Of a DNA stretch of 64,000 nt, positions 26,486 to 34,061 are shown one piece after another. Position 1 is the first letter of the stretch. Each line of letters begins with the position of its first letter. The position numbers and the translations under genes are program-made. The stretch comes from Trinickia mobilis. Its GTDB lineage: Bacteria > Pseudomonadota > Gammaproteobacteria > Burkholderiales > Burkholderiaceae. Where the stretch lies: NCBI RefSeq assembly GCF_017315705.1, contig NZ_JAFLRF010000001.1, forward strand, positions 216,479 to 280,478, written 5' to 3'. Below the pieces are notes generated by a model. That model was given only the letters and a program-made list of their open reading frames with translations, did not search any database and was not told where the DNA came from.

Positions 26486-27820
26486 ATGCAAGACATCGAT
26501 GAATTTCTGAAGAAACACCGCATCACCGAGATCGAAGCGATCATCCCCGACATGGCCGGCATCGCGCGCGGCAAGATCATTCCGCGCAATAAGTTCGAAT
26601 CCGGCGAATCGATGCGGCTGCCTCAGGCCGTCATGATCCAGACCGTCACCGGCGAGTACCCGGAAGACGGCAGCTTCACCGGCGTCACCGATCCCGACAT
26701 GGTCTGCGTTCCCGATGCGTCGACGATTCGCCTCATCCCGTGGGCCGTCGATCCGACCGCGCAGGTGATCCACGACTGCGTGCACTTCGACGGCTCGCCC
26801 GTCGCGATCTCGCCGCGCCGCGTGCTGCGCCGCGTGCTCGAGCTGTACAAGGCCAAGGGCTGGAAGCCCGTCGTCGCTCCCGAGCTCGAGTTCTATCTGG
26901 TCGACATGAACAAGGACCCCGACCTGCCGCTGCAGCCGCCGGTCGGCCGTACAGGCCGCGCGGAAACCGGCCGGCAAGCGTATTCCATCGAAGCGGTCAA
27001 CGAATTCGACCCATTGTTCGAGGACATCTACGAATACTGCGAGGTGCAGGAGCTCGAAGTCGACACGCTGATTCACGAAGTCGGCGCGGCGCAAATGGAG
27101 ATCAACTTCCTGCACGGCGATCCGCTCAATCTCGCGGACCGCGTGTTCCTCTTCAAACGCACGGTGCGCGAGGCCGCGCTGCGCCACCACATGTACGCGA
27201 CGTTCATGGCAAAGCCGATGGAGAACGAACCCGGCTCGGCGATGCACGTTCATCAGAGCCTCATCGACGAGGAAACCGGCCGCAATCTGTTCACCGGCGC
27301 GGACGGCGCGCCGACCGAAATGTTCTATGCGTACATCGCCGGATTGCAGAAATACACGCCCGCGCTGATGCCGATCTTCGCGCCCTACATCAACTCATAC
27401 CGGCGTCTGTCGCGCTTCATGGCCGCGCCGATCAACGTGCAGTGGGGCTACGACAACCGCACGGTCGGTTTCCGCGTGCCGCACTCGTCGCCTGTTGCGC
27501 GGCGCGTCGAGAACCGCATCCCGGGCGTGGACTGCAACCCGTACCTCGCGATTGCCGCCACGCTCGCGGCCGGCTATCTCGGCATGACGCAAAAGCTCTC
27601 GCCGACCGAGCCGCTCACGAGCGATGGCTACGAGCTGCCCTATCAGCTCCCGCGCAATCTCGAAGAAGGCCTGACGTTGATGGGCGCATGCGAACCGCTC
27701 TCCGACATCCTCGGCGAGCGCTTCGTGAAAGCCTATCTCGCGCTGAAGGAAACTGAATACCAAGCGTTCTTCCGCGTCATCAGCTCGTGGGAACGCAGAC
27801 ATTTGCTGCTGCACGTTTGA
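26486..27820 (+). CDS. puuA: Glutamine synthetase-like gamma-glutamylputrescine synthetase
   Basis: The protein has 444 residues, normal for the PuuA/GlnA3 branch of glutamine synthetases. Visible catalytic segments are IPDMAGIARGKIIPRNKF (N-terminal domain), VAPELEFYLVDMNKDPDLPL, AAQMEINFLHGDP, SAMHVHQSLIDEETG (ATP/glutamate site) and NRTVGFRVP. It ligates glutamate to putrescine with ATP, the entry step of the puu pathway. It is 52 bases behind puuD. The stop at 27820 is followed within 5 bases by the first unit of the 83-bp tandem repeat. Confidence 0.9.
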   Translation: MQDIDEFLKKHRITEIEAIIPDMAGIARGKIIPRNKFESGESMRLPQAVMIQTVTGEYPEDGSFTGVTDPDMVCVPDASTIRLIPWAVDPTAQVIHDCVHFDGSPVAISPRRVLRRVLELYKAKGWKPVVAPELEFYLVDMNKDPDLPLQPPVGRTGRAETGRQAYSIEAVNEFDPLFEDIYEYCEVQELEVDTLIHEVGAAQMEINFLHGDPLNLADRVFLFKRTVREAALRHHMYATFMAKPMENEPGSAMHVHQSLIDEETGRNLFTGADGAPTEMFYAYIAGLQKYTPALMPIFAPYINSYRRLSRFMAAPINVQWGYDNRTVGFRVPHSSPVARRVENRIPGVDCNPYLAIAATLAAGYLGMTQKLSPTEPLTSDGYELPYQLPRNLEEGLTLMGACEPLSDILGERFVKAYLALKETEYQAFFRVISSWERRHLLLHV

Positions 27821-27834
27821 TAACTGGAGGCAAT

Positions 27835-27921
27835 ATGAACCACCCCCACGCTCACTATCGTTCGCTGCCCCCCGAGGGGGCCATTGCCTCCCTTGGGGCG
27901 GCCCGGCGGGAGGCAATATGA
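27835..27921 (+). CDS. 28-residue leader peptide, copy 1
   Basis: The ATG at 27835 follows GGAGG by 4 bases and opens a 28-codon frame beginning MNHPHAHYRSLPPEGA and ending REAI. Its TGA overlaps the ATG of copy 2 (ATGA). This first ribosome binding site is not preceded by the complementary arm, so it should be accessible. A structural or regulatory role through translation is more likely than a functional peptide. Whether it is translated is unproven. Confidence 0.45.
   Translation: MNHPHAHYRSLPPEGAIASLGAARREAI
27883..27917 (+). promoter_or_regulatory. Ribosome-binding-site-masking hairpin 1
   Basis: ATTGCCTCCC (27883-27892) pairs perfectly with GGGAGGCAAT (27908-27917) over a 15-base loop. 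The 3' arm contains the Shine-Dalgarno of leader copy 2 and abuts its ATG. Ribosomes translating copy 1 would unfold it. Confidence 0.7.
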
Positions 27922-28004
27922 ACCACCCCCACGCTCACTATCGTTCGCTGCCCCCCGAGGGGGCCATTGCCTCCCTTGGGGCGGCCCGGCGGGAGGCAAT
28001 ATGA
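27918..28004 (+). CDS. 28-residue leader peptide, copy 2
   Basis: Identical to copy 1, starting at ATG 27918 behind a GGAGG, with its TGA (28002-28004) overlapping the ATG of the aminotransferase at 28001. The arrangement predicts stepwise translational coupling from copy 1 to copy 2 to the enzyme. Confidence 0.45.
   Translation: MNHPHAHYRSLPPEGAIASLGAARREAI
27966..28000 (+). promoter_or_regulatory. Ribosome-binding-site-masking hairpin 2
   Basis: Second copy of the 10-bp stem (27966-27975 with 27991-28000). Its 3' arm contains the only Shine-Dalgarno of the aminotransferase gene and ends one base before the ATG at 28001, so initiation should depend on opening the stem. Confidence 0.7.
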
Positions 28005-29434
28005 GCTACAGAACCGGCGAAATCGCTTACGTGCAGCCGGCCGCGGCCGCCAGCGGCGAGACGAGCCAAGCGCGCAGCACCGCGCAATACCGCGCGCTCG
28101 ACGCCGCGCACCACATCCACCCGTTTTCGGACATGGGCACGCTCAACCGCGCGGGCAGCCGCGTGATCACGAAGGCGAAAGGCGTCTATCTGTGGGATTC
28201 GGACGGCAACAAGATCATCGACGGGATGGCCGGCCTCTGGTGCGTGAACGTCGGCTATGCCCGCAAGGAACTCGCCGACGCCGCTTACCGGCAGCTTCAG
28301 GAACTGCCCTTCTACAACACGTTCTTCAAGACGACGCATCCGCCCGTCATCGAACTGTCCGCCTTGCTCGCGGAAATCGCGCCCGCGCCGTTCAATCACT
28401 TCTTCTACTGCAACAGCGGCTCGGAAGGCAACGACACCGTGCTGCGCATCGCCCATCGATTCTGGGGCGCGCAAGGCAAGTCCTCGAAGAAGTATGTGAT
28501 TTCGCGCAAGAACGGCTACCACGGCTCGACGATCGCGGGCGGCACGCTGGGCGGCATGGGCTACATGCACGAACAGATGCCGTCGAAGGTCGAGCACATC
28601 GTCCACATCGATCAGCCGTATTTCTTCGGCGAAGCCGAAGGCAATCTGACGCCCGAGGAATTCGCGCTGGCTCGCGCACGGCAGCTCGAAGCCAAGATTC
28701 TCGAACTCGGCGCCGAGAATGTGGCGGCCTTCATCGGCGAGCCGTTCCAAGGCGCAGGCGGCGTAATCTTCCCCGCTTCGACCTACTGGCCGGAAATCCA
28801 GCGCATCTGCCGCAAGTACGACATCCTGCTCGCCGCCGACGAAGTGATCGGCGGTTTCGGCCGCACCGGCGAATGGTTCGCTCATCAGCACTTCGGTTTC
28901 GAGCCGGACCTGATGACGCTGGCCAAGGGCCTGACGAGCGGCTACGTGCCGATGGGCGCGGTCGCGCTGCACGACCGCGTCGCGAAAGTCATCATCGAAA
29001 ACGGCGAATTCAATCACGGCCTCACGTATTCGGGCCACCCGGTCGCGGCAGCCGTCGCCGTGGCAAACCTCAAGCTGTTGCGCGACGAGAAGATCGTCGA
29101 GCGCGTGAAGTCCGATACCGGCCCGTACTTCCAGAAGCTGTTGCGCGACACCTTCGCCAACCATCCGATCATCGGCGAGATCGCCGGTGCGGGGCTCGTC
29201 GCAGGCTTGCAGCTCGCCGAAGATCCGAAGGCGCGCAAGCGCTTCGCGAACGGCGGCGATGCCGGCACGATCTGCCGCGACTATTGCTTTAGCGGCAACC
29301 TGATCATGCGCGCCACCGGCGACCGGATGCTGCTGTCGCCGCCGCTCGTGATCACGCGCAGCGAGATCGACGAACTCGTGTCGAAGGCGAAAAAAGCCAT
29401 CGACGCCACCGCTCAAGCTCTGCATGGGACCTGA
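28001..29434 (+). CDS. spuC: Putrescine--pyruvate aminotransferase (class III)
   Basis: The protein is 477 residues from ATG 28001 (MSYRTGEIAYVQPAAAASGE). Class III aminotransferase signatures are DGMAGLWCVNVGYARKEL, FYCNSGSEGNDTVLRIA, LLAADEVIGGFGRTGEWF and the PLP lysine in MTLAKGLTSGYVPMGA. The pattern fits SpuC/YgjG-like omega-aminotransferases acting on putrescine with pyruvate. It gives a second route to aminobutyraldehyde beside the PuuA route. An in-frame extension upstream through the repeat is rejected because the family N-terminus starts near residue 20 and the SD is at 27992. Translation is probably controlled by the tandem leader. Confidence 0.9.
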   Translation: MSYRTGEIAYVQPAAAASGETSQARSTAQYRALDAAHHIHPFSDMGTLNRAGSRVITKAKGVYLWDSDGNKIIDGMAGLWCVNVGYARKELADAAYRQLQELPFYNTFFKTTHPPVIELSALLAEIAPAPFNHFFYCNSGSEGNDTVLRIAHRFWGAQGKSSKKYVISRKNGYHGSTIAGGTLGGMGYMHEQMPSKVEHIVHIDQPYFFGEAEGNLTPEEFALARARQLEAKILELGAENVAAFIGEPFQGAGGVIFPASTYWPEIQRICRKYDILLAADEVIGGFGRTGEWFAHQHFGFEPDLMTLAKGLTSGYVPMGAVALHDRVAKVIIENGEFNHGLTYSGHPVAAAVAVANLKLLRDEKIVERVKSDTGPYFQKLLRDTFANHPIIGEIAGAGLVAGLQLAEDPKARKRFANGGDAGTICRDYCFSGNLIMRATGDRMLLSPPLVITRSEIDELVSKAKKAIDATAQALHGT

Positions 29435-29460
29435 GCAAGTGCTCTGCATGGGGCCGAAGT

Positions 29461-29505
29461 AAGTGCTGAAGCACTAACTCCGGCCGACAGCTGAAGCGCT
29501 AACTC
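29461..29505 (+). repeat. Short direct repeat between spuC and potF
   Basis: GCTGAAGCACTAACTC (29465-29480) recurs as GCTGAAGCGCTAACTC (29490-29505). The first copy is also part of AGTGCT-GA-AGCACT. This lies in the 185-base spuC-potF gap. Possibly a small dispersed element or attenuator; no other feature is seen in the gap. Confidence 0.5.
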
Positions 29506-29619
29506 AGGATCGACAGAGTTGGGCCTTTCGTAACGGCAGTACCCATCGGCACGGGTGCGGCGACCGCACACAACAGGGGGCACCCGAGCCGGGTTTTCAT
29601 TTCCAAGGGAAATCTCATC

Positions 29620-30753
29620 ATGAGCGTTATTTGTTCTGGACGTCATCTTCGTCATGCCATCGCGGGGGCCGCTCTTCTAGCCGTCACGGGCTTGTCCGCG
29701 TCGCTCGCCACGCCGGCGCTCGCGGCCGACACCGAACTGAACGTGTACAACTGGTCGGACTACATCGCGAAGGACACGATTCCGAACTTCGAAAAGGAAA
29801 CGTCGATCCACGTGAAGTACGACAACTACGACAGCGACGACACGCTGCAGGCCAAGCTGCTCGCAGGCAGCTCCGGCTATGACGTCGTCGTGCCGACCTC
29901 GAACTACATGGCGAAGCAGATCCAGGCGGGCGTCTATCAGAAGCTCGACAAATCGAAGCTGCCGAATCTGGCGAACCTCGACCCGGCGCTCATGAAGAAG
30001 ATTGCCGACGCGGACCCGGGCAATCAGTACGGCGTGCCCTGGGCCTACGGCACCGACGGCATCGGCTACAACGTCGAGGCCGTGAAGAAGGCGCTTGGCG
30101 ATAACGCGCCCGTGGACAGCTGGGCGCTCGTGTTCGATCCGGCCAATCTCTCGAAGCTGAAGGGCTGCGGCGTCTCGTTCCTCGACCAGCCCGTCGACGT
30201 GTTCGCGGCCGTGCTGCAGTACATGCACAAGGACCCGAACAGCACGAACCCGGCTGACTACCATGACGCGTTCGAGCAGCTCAAGAAAGTGCGCCCGTAC
30301 ATCACGCAGTTCAACTCGTCGGGCTACATCAACGATCTCGCGAACAACGACATCTGCGTCGCGCTCGCGTGGTCGGGCGACGTCGGCATCGCGCGCCGCC
30401 GCACGATGGAAGCGAAGCGCTCGTATGAAGTGAAGTTCTCGAACGTGAAAGAAGGCGGCCTCCTGTGGTTCGACGTGATGGTCGTTCCGAAGGACGCCCC
30501 GCACCCGGAAGCCGCGATGAAGTGGATCAACTACATCGAAGATCCGAAGGTCAATGCGGCGATTACCAATGAGGTGTTCTACCCGACCGCCAACCATGCC
30601 GCACGCCAATTCGTGACACCCGCGGTGGCGAGCGACCAGACCGTCTACCCCTCGGACGACGTGCTGAACAAAATGACGCTGATGAAGCCGATTCCCACGG
30701 ACATCCTGCGCCTCGAAAACCGCCTCTGGGCCCAACTGAAGACCGGCCACTGA
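29620..30753 (+). CDS. potF: Putrescine ABC transporter periplasmic binding protein
   Basis: The protein has 377 residues. A Sec signal peptide ends at TPALAAD. The mature start TELNVYNWSDYIAKDTIPNF and the segments VKYDNYDSDDTLQAKLLAGS, YGVPWAYGTDGIGYN and CVALAWSGDVGIA are PotF/SpuD-type, including the Trp, Asp and Glu positions that contact the diamine. It captures putrescine (possibly spermidine) in the periplasm for PotGHI. It is the first gene of potFGHI and is separated from potG by a strong hairpin. Confidence 0.92.
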   Translation: MSVICSGRHLRHAIAGAALLAVTGLSASLATPALAADTELNVYNWSDYIAKDTIPNFEKETSIHVKYDNYDSDDTLQAKLLAGSSGYDVVVPTSNYMAKQIQAGVYQKLDKSKLPNLANLDPALMKKIADADPGNQYGVPWAYGTDGIGYNVEAVKKALGDNAPVDSWALVFDPANLSKLKGCGVSFLDQPVDVFAAVLQYMHKDPNSTNPADYHDAFEQLKKVRPYITQFNSSGYINDLANNDICVALAWSGDVGIARRRTMEAKRSYEVKFSNVKEGGLLWFDVMVVPKDAPHPEAAMKWINYIEDPKVNAAITNEVFYPTANHAARQFVTPAVASDQTVYPSDDVLNKMTLMKPIPTDILRLENRLWAQLKTGH

Positions 30754-30766
30754 TTTCTTCATGACC

Positions 30767-30798
30767 GCGGGCGAGGGGTCGCTCGACCCCTCGCCCGC
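30767..30798 (+). promoter_or_regulatory. Perfect 14-bp hairpin between potF and potG
   Basis: GCGGGCGAGGGGTC (30767-30780) and GACCCCTCGCCCGC (30785-30798) form a perfect stem with a 4-base loop just after potF. No T-tract follows, so it probably stabilises the potF mRNA 3' end or partly terminates transcription. That would give more binding protein than membrane components, as in many ABC operons. Confidence 0.75.
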
Positions 30799-30948
30799 AC
30801 GAAGCCGCATCACGGCAGTCAGTCTGCGCTGACGGGATTCTCCCCGCGCAGTCCCCAAGTTTCTCTCGATCGCTGCAAGCCCTGTGAGCCGCACTCGCGC
30901 CTCGCACGGAACCGCTCATGCCCGCGATTCGCAAGGAATGGTCAGATC

Positions 30949-32121
30949 ATGAATACGACAGCTTCAATCAAGGCGCCCGCAGCGCCGCAATCGAACCGCG
31001 ATACGCCCATCGCTTTCACGAAGCACGCGAAATCGGACGAATTCGTTCGCATCGAAAACGTCGTCAAGAAATTCGGCGACAGCACCGCCGTCGACAACGT
31101 CAATTTGTCGATCGCCAAGAACGAACTGTTCGCGCTGCTCGGCAGCTCCGGCTGCGGCAAGTCGACGTTGCTCCGAATGCTCGCCGGCCTGGAAACCGCC
31201 ACGTCGGGAAAGATCTATGTCGACGGCGAAGATCTCGCGACGCTGCCGCCGTACAAGCGTCCGGTCAACATGATGTTCCAGTCGTATGCGCTCTTTCCGC
31301 ACATGACGGTCGAGGCCAACGTTGCCTTCGGCCTGAAGCAGGAAGGCACGCCGAAGAACGAGATCAAGGAGCGCGTCGCCGATGCGCTCGCGCTCGTGCA
31401 GATGAGCAAGTACACGGGCCGCAAGCCGCATCAATTGTCCGGCGGGCAGCAGCAGCGCGTTGCGCTCGCGCGCTCGCTCGTCAAGCGCCCGAAGCTCCTG
31501 CTGCTCGACGAGCCGATGTCCGCGCTCGACAAGAAGATCCGCCAGAAGACCCAGCTCGAACTCGTCGACATCATCGAGAAGGTCGACGTGACCTGCGTGA
31601 TGGTCACGCACGACCAGGAAGAAGCGATGACGATGGCAAGCCGCCTCGCCGTCATGAGCGAAGGCAAGATCGTGCAGATCGGCTCGCCCTCGCAAGTCTA
31701 CGAATTCCCGAACACCCGCTTCTCCGCCGAGTTCATCGGCTCGACCAACCTCTTTGAAGGCGTGGTCGTCGAAGACGAGCCCGACCACATCTTCGTCGAG
31801 AGCGAAGACCTCGAAGCGCGCATGTATGTGAGCCACGGCGTCACCGGGCCGCTCGGCATGCCGGTCGGCATCTCGGTGCGCCCGGAGCGCGTGCGCGTGT
31901 CGCGCGAGCGTCCGGCGACGCCGCATAACTGGGCGCGCGGCGTCGTCACGGATATCGCCTACATGGGCAGCTATTCGCTGTACCACGTGCGCCTGCCGAG
32001 CGGCAAAGTCGTCGTGTCGAATCTCTCGAGCTCGCACCTCTTGCAAGACGGTGCGCCCGCCTACAACGACGACGTGTTCGTCTACTGGTCGCCCGCTAGC
32101 GGCGTGGTGCTGACGCAATGA
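30949..32121 (+). CDS. potG: Putrescine ABC transporter ATP-binding protein
   Basis: The protein has 390 residues. Walker A GSSGCGKST, Q-loop MMFQSYALFPHM, signature LSGGQQQRVALARSL, Walker B LLLLDEPMSALD and the switch His in MVTHDQEEAM are intact. A C-terminal TOBE/regulatory domain follows (SVRPERVRVS). It drives polyamine import through PotHI. Its stop overlaps the potH start by ATGA, giving translational coupling. Confidence 0.93.
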   Translation: MNTTASIKAPAAPQSNRDTPIAFTKHAKSDEFVRIENVVKKFGDSTAVDNVNLSIAKNELFALLGSSGCGKSTLLRMLAGLETATSGKIYVDGEDLATLPPYKRPVNMMFQSYALFPHMTVEANVAFGLKQEGTPKNEIKERVADALALVQMSKYTGRKPHQLSGGQQQRVALARSLVKRPKLLLLDEPMSALDKKIRQKTQLELVDIIEKVDVTCVMVTHDQEEAMTMASRLAVMSEGKIVQIGSPSQVYEFPNTRFSAEFIGSTNLFEGVVVEDEPDHIFVESEDLEARMYVSHGVTGPLGMPVGISVRPERVRVSRERPATPHNWARGVVTDIAYMGSYSLYHVRLPSGKVVVSNLSSSHLLQDGAPAYNDDVFVYWSPASGVVLTQ

Positions 32122-33095
32122 GAAATCCCGCCACCTCCTCCCTGCCCGCCGCGAACGCGAACGCCAACGCCGGTTCCTGGTTCGCGCCGCTGCGCGCCTT
32201 TGCCGCTCGCTTCCTGCCTTCGGGCCGCACGACCGTCATCGGCATACCGTTCATCTGGCTCACGGTGTTTTTCGCCGTGCCGTTCGTGCTCGTCCTGAAG
32301 ATCAGCTTCGCCGATCAGCAGCTCGGCATCCCGCCGTACAACGATCTCGTCAGCCTCAAGGACGGCGTCGTGCACTTCGCGCTGCAACTGGGGCACTACG
32401 TGTTCCTGATGCAAGACGATCTGTACGTCGCCACCTACATCAGCTCGCTCAAGATGGCCGCGGTTTCGACCTTCTTCTGCCTGCTGATCGGCTATCCGAT
32501 GGCGTACTACATCGCGCGCTCGAATCCGGCGACGCGCAATGTCCTGATGATGGCTGTGATGCTGCCCTTCTGGACGTCGTTCCTGATTCGCGTCTATGCG
32601 TGGATCGGCATCCTGAAGAACAACGGCTTGCTGAACAACTTCCTGATGTGGACGGGGATCATCCATCAGCCAATCGAGCTTTATCACACGAACACGGCGG
32701 TCTATATCGGCATGGTCTATTCCTACCTGCCGTTCATGGTGATGCCGCTCTACGCGCACCTCGTGAAGATGGACCTCACGCTGCTCGAAGCCGCCTACGA
32801 CCTCGGCGCCAAGCCGTGGACCGCGTTCACGCGCATCACGCTGCCGCTCTCGAAGAACGGGATCATCGCGGGAAGTCTCCTCGTGTTCATCCCGGCGGTG
32901 GGCGAGTACGTGATCCCCGAACTGCTCGGCGGCGCGGACACGCTCATGATCGGCCGCGTGATGTGGGACGAGTTCTTCAACAACATGGACTGGCCGATGG
33001 CGTCCGCCGTGACGGTCGCAATGGTGCTGCTGCTGCTCGTGCCGATGGCCGTGTTTCAGTACTACCAGGTCAAGGAATTGGAGAGCGCGAAATGA
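32118..33095 (+). CDS. potH: Putrescine ABC transporter permease
   Basis: The protein has 325 residues with about six membrane helices. The cytoplasmic EAA loop is LLEAAYDLGAKPWTAFTRIT. The N-terminus before the first helix is longer and Ala/Asn-rich (SLPAANANANAGSW). It is coupled to potG and potI by ATGA overlaps on both sides. It forms the heteromeric channel with PotI. Confidence 0.92.
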   Translation: MRNPATSSLPAANANANAGSWFAPLRAFAARFLPSGRTTVIGIPFIWLTVFFAVPFVLVLKISFADQQLGIPPYNDLVSLKDGVVHFALQLGHYVFLMQDDLYVATYISSLKMAAVSTFFCLLIGYPMAYYIARSNPATRNVLMMAVMLPFWTSFLIRVYAWIGILKNNGLLNNFLMWTGIIHQPIELYHTNTAVYIGMVYSYLPFMVMPLYAHLVKMDLTLLEAAYDLGAKPWTAFTRITLPLSKNGIIAGSLLVFIPAVGEYVIPELLGGADTLMIGRVMWDEFFNNMDWPMASAVTVAMVLLLLVPMAVFQYYQVKELESAK

Positions 33096-34009
33096 TCAAG
33101 CCCAGCAAACCCCTTTCGGCGTCGGTGCTCACGGTCGGCTTCCTGTTCCTGTACATCCCGATCGTCAGCCTCGTCGTCTTCTCGTTCAACGAGTCGAAGC
33201 TCGTCACGGTCTGGTCCGGCTTCTCGCTCAAGTGGTACGGCGCGCTGCTGAAGGACGACGAGCTGCTGACCGCGGCGTGGCTGTCGCTCAAGATCGCGTT
33301 GATGACGGCGTGCGCGTCGGTCGTGATCGGCACCTGGGCCGGCTTCGTGCTGGCCCGCTTCGGACGCTTTCGCGGCTTCATGCTGTTCGCCGGGATGATC
33401 AACGCGCCGCTCGTGATTCCCGAGGTGATTCAGGGCATCTCGCTCCTGCTGCTCTTCGTCGCGCTCCAGCAGATGATCGGCTGGCCGAACGGGCGCGGCG
33501 TCGTCACGATGTGGATCGGTCACGTGATGCTGTGCGTGTCGTACGTCGCGATCATCGTGCAGTCGCGCGTGAAGGAGCTGAACAAGTCGCTCGAAGAGGC
33601 CGCGCTCGATCTCGGCGCCACCCCGCTCAAGGTGTTCTTCGTGATCACGCTGCCGCTGATCTCGCAGGCGATCCTGTCGGGCTGGCTCCTGTCGTTCACG
33701 CTGTCGGTCGACGACCTCGTGTTGTCGGCGTTCCTGTCCGGCCCCGGCTCGACCACCCTGCCCCTCGTCGTGTTCTCGCGCGTGCGCCTCGGCCTGAACC
33801 CCGAAATGAATGCGCTCGCAACCCTGTTCATCACGCTCGTGACGATCGGCGTCGTCATCGTGAACCAGATGATGCTGGCGAAGGAACGCAAGCGGATGCG
33901 CGACATGCAAATGGCCTTCGCGGCGATAGAGCCCGGCCACACGAAAACACCGCGCATTCCGCAAACGGCGAGCGCCCGCAAGGCACCCGAGCCGCTCGGG
34001 ACGGCTTGA
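33092..34009 (+). CDS. potI: Putrescine ABC transporter permease
   Basis: The protein is 305 residues from ATG 33092, overlapping the potH stop. Several hydrophobic segments and the EAA motif EEAALDLGATPLKVFFVITL identify the second permease. The C-terminal 35 residues (KTPRIPQTASARKAP) are an unusual hydrophilic Pro/Ala extension beyond the E. coli PotI length. It pairs with PotH. Confidence 0.92.
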   Translation: MIKPSKPLSASVLTVGFLFLYIPIVSLVVFSFNESKLVTVWSGFSLKWYGALLKDDELLTAAWLSLKIALMTACASVVIGTWAGFVLARFGRFRGFMLFAGMINAPLVIPEVIQGISLLLLFVALQQMIGWPNGRGVVTMWIGHVMLCVSYVAIIVQSRVKELNKSLEEAALDLGATPLKVFFVITLPLISQAILSGWLLSFTLSVDDLVLSAFLSGPGSTTLPLVVFSRVRLGLNPEMNALATLFITLVTIGVVIVNQMMLAKERKRMRDMQMAFAAIEPGHTKTPRIPQTASARKAPEPLGTA

Positions 34010-34061
34010 CCCGATCGAACAAGAAATCTCACTGCAAAACGACCTAGAACGGAGAATTGGG

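Larger units (their letters stand above)
27826..28004 (+). repeat. 83-bp tandem repeat, two full units plus start of a third
   Basis: Units run 27826-27908 and 27909-27991, identical by inspection. A third truncated copy (27992-28004, GGAGGCAATATGA) merges into the aminotransferase start. Each unit begins with a ribosome binding site and ATG, and contains a GCCCCC-CGA-GGGGGC hairpin and a 10-bp inverted repeat. The element looks like a dispersed betaproteobacterial intergenic palindrome that has duplicated in place. Confidence 0.95.
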
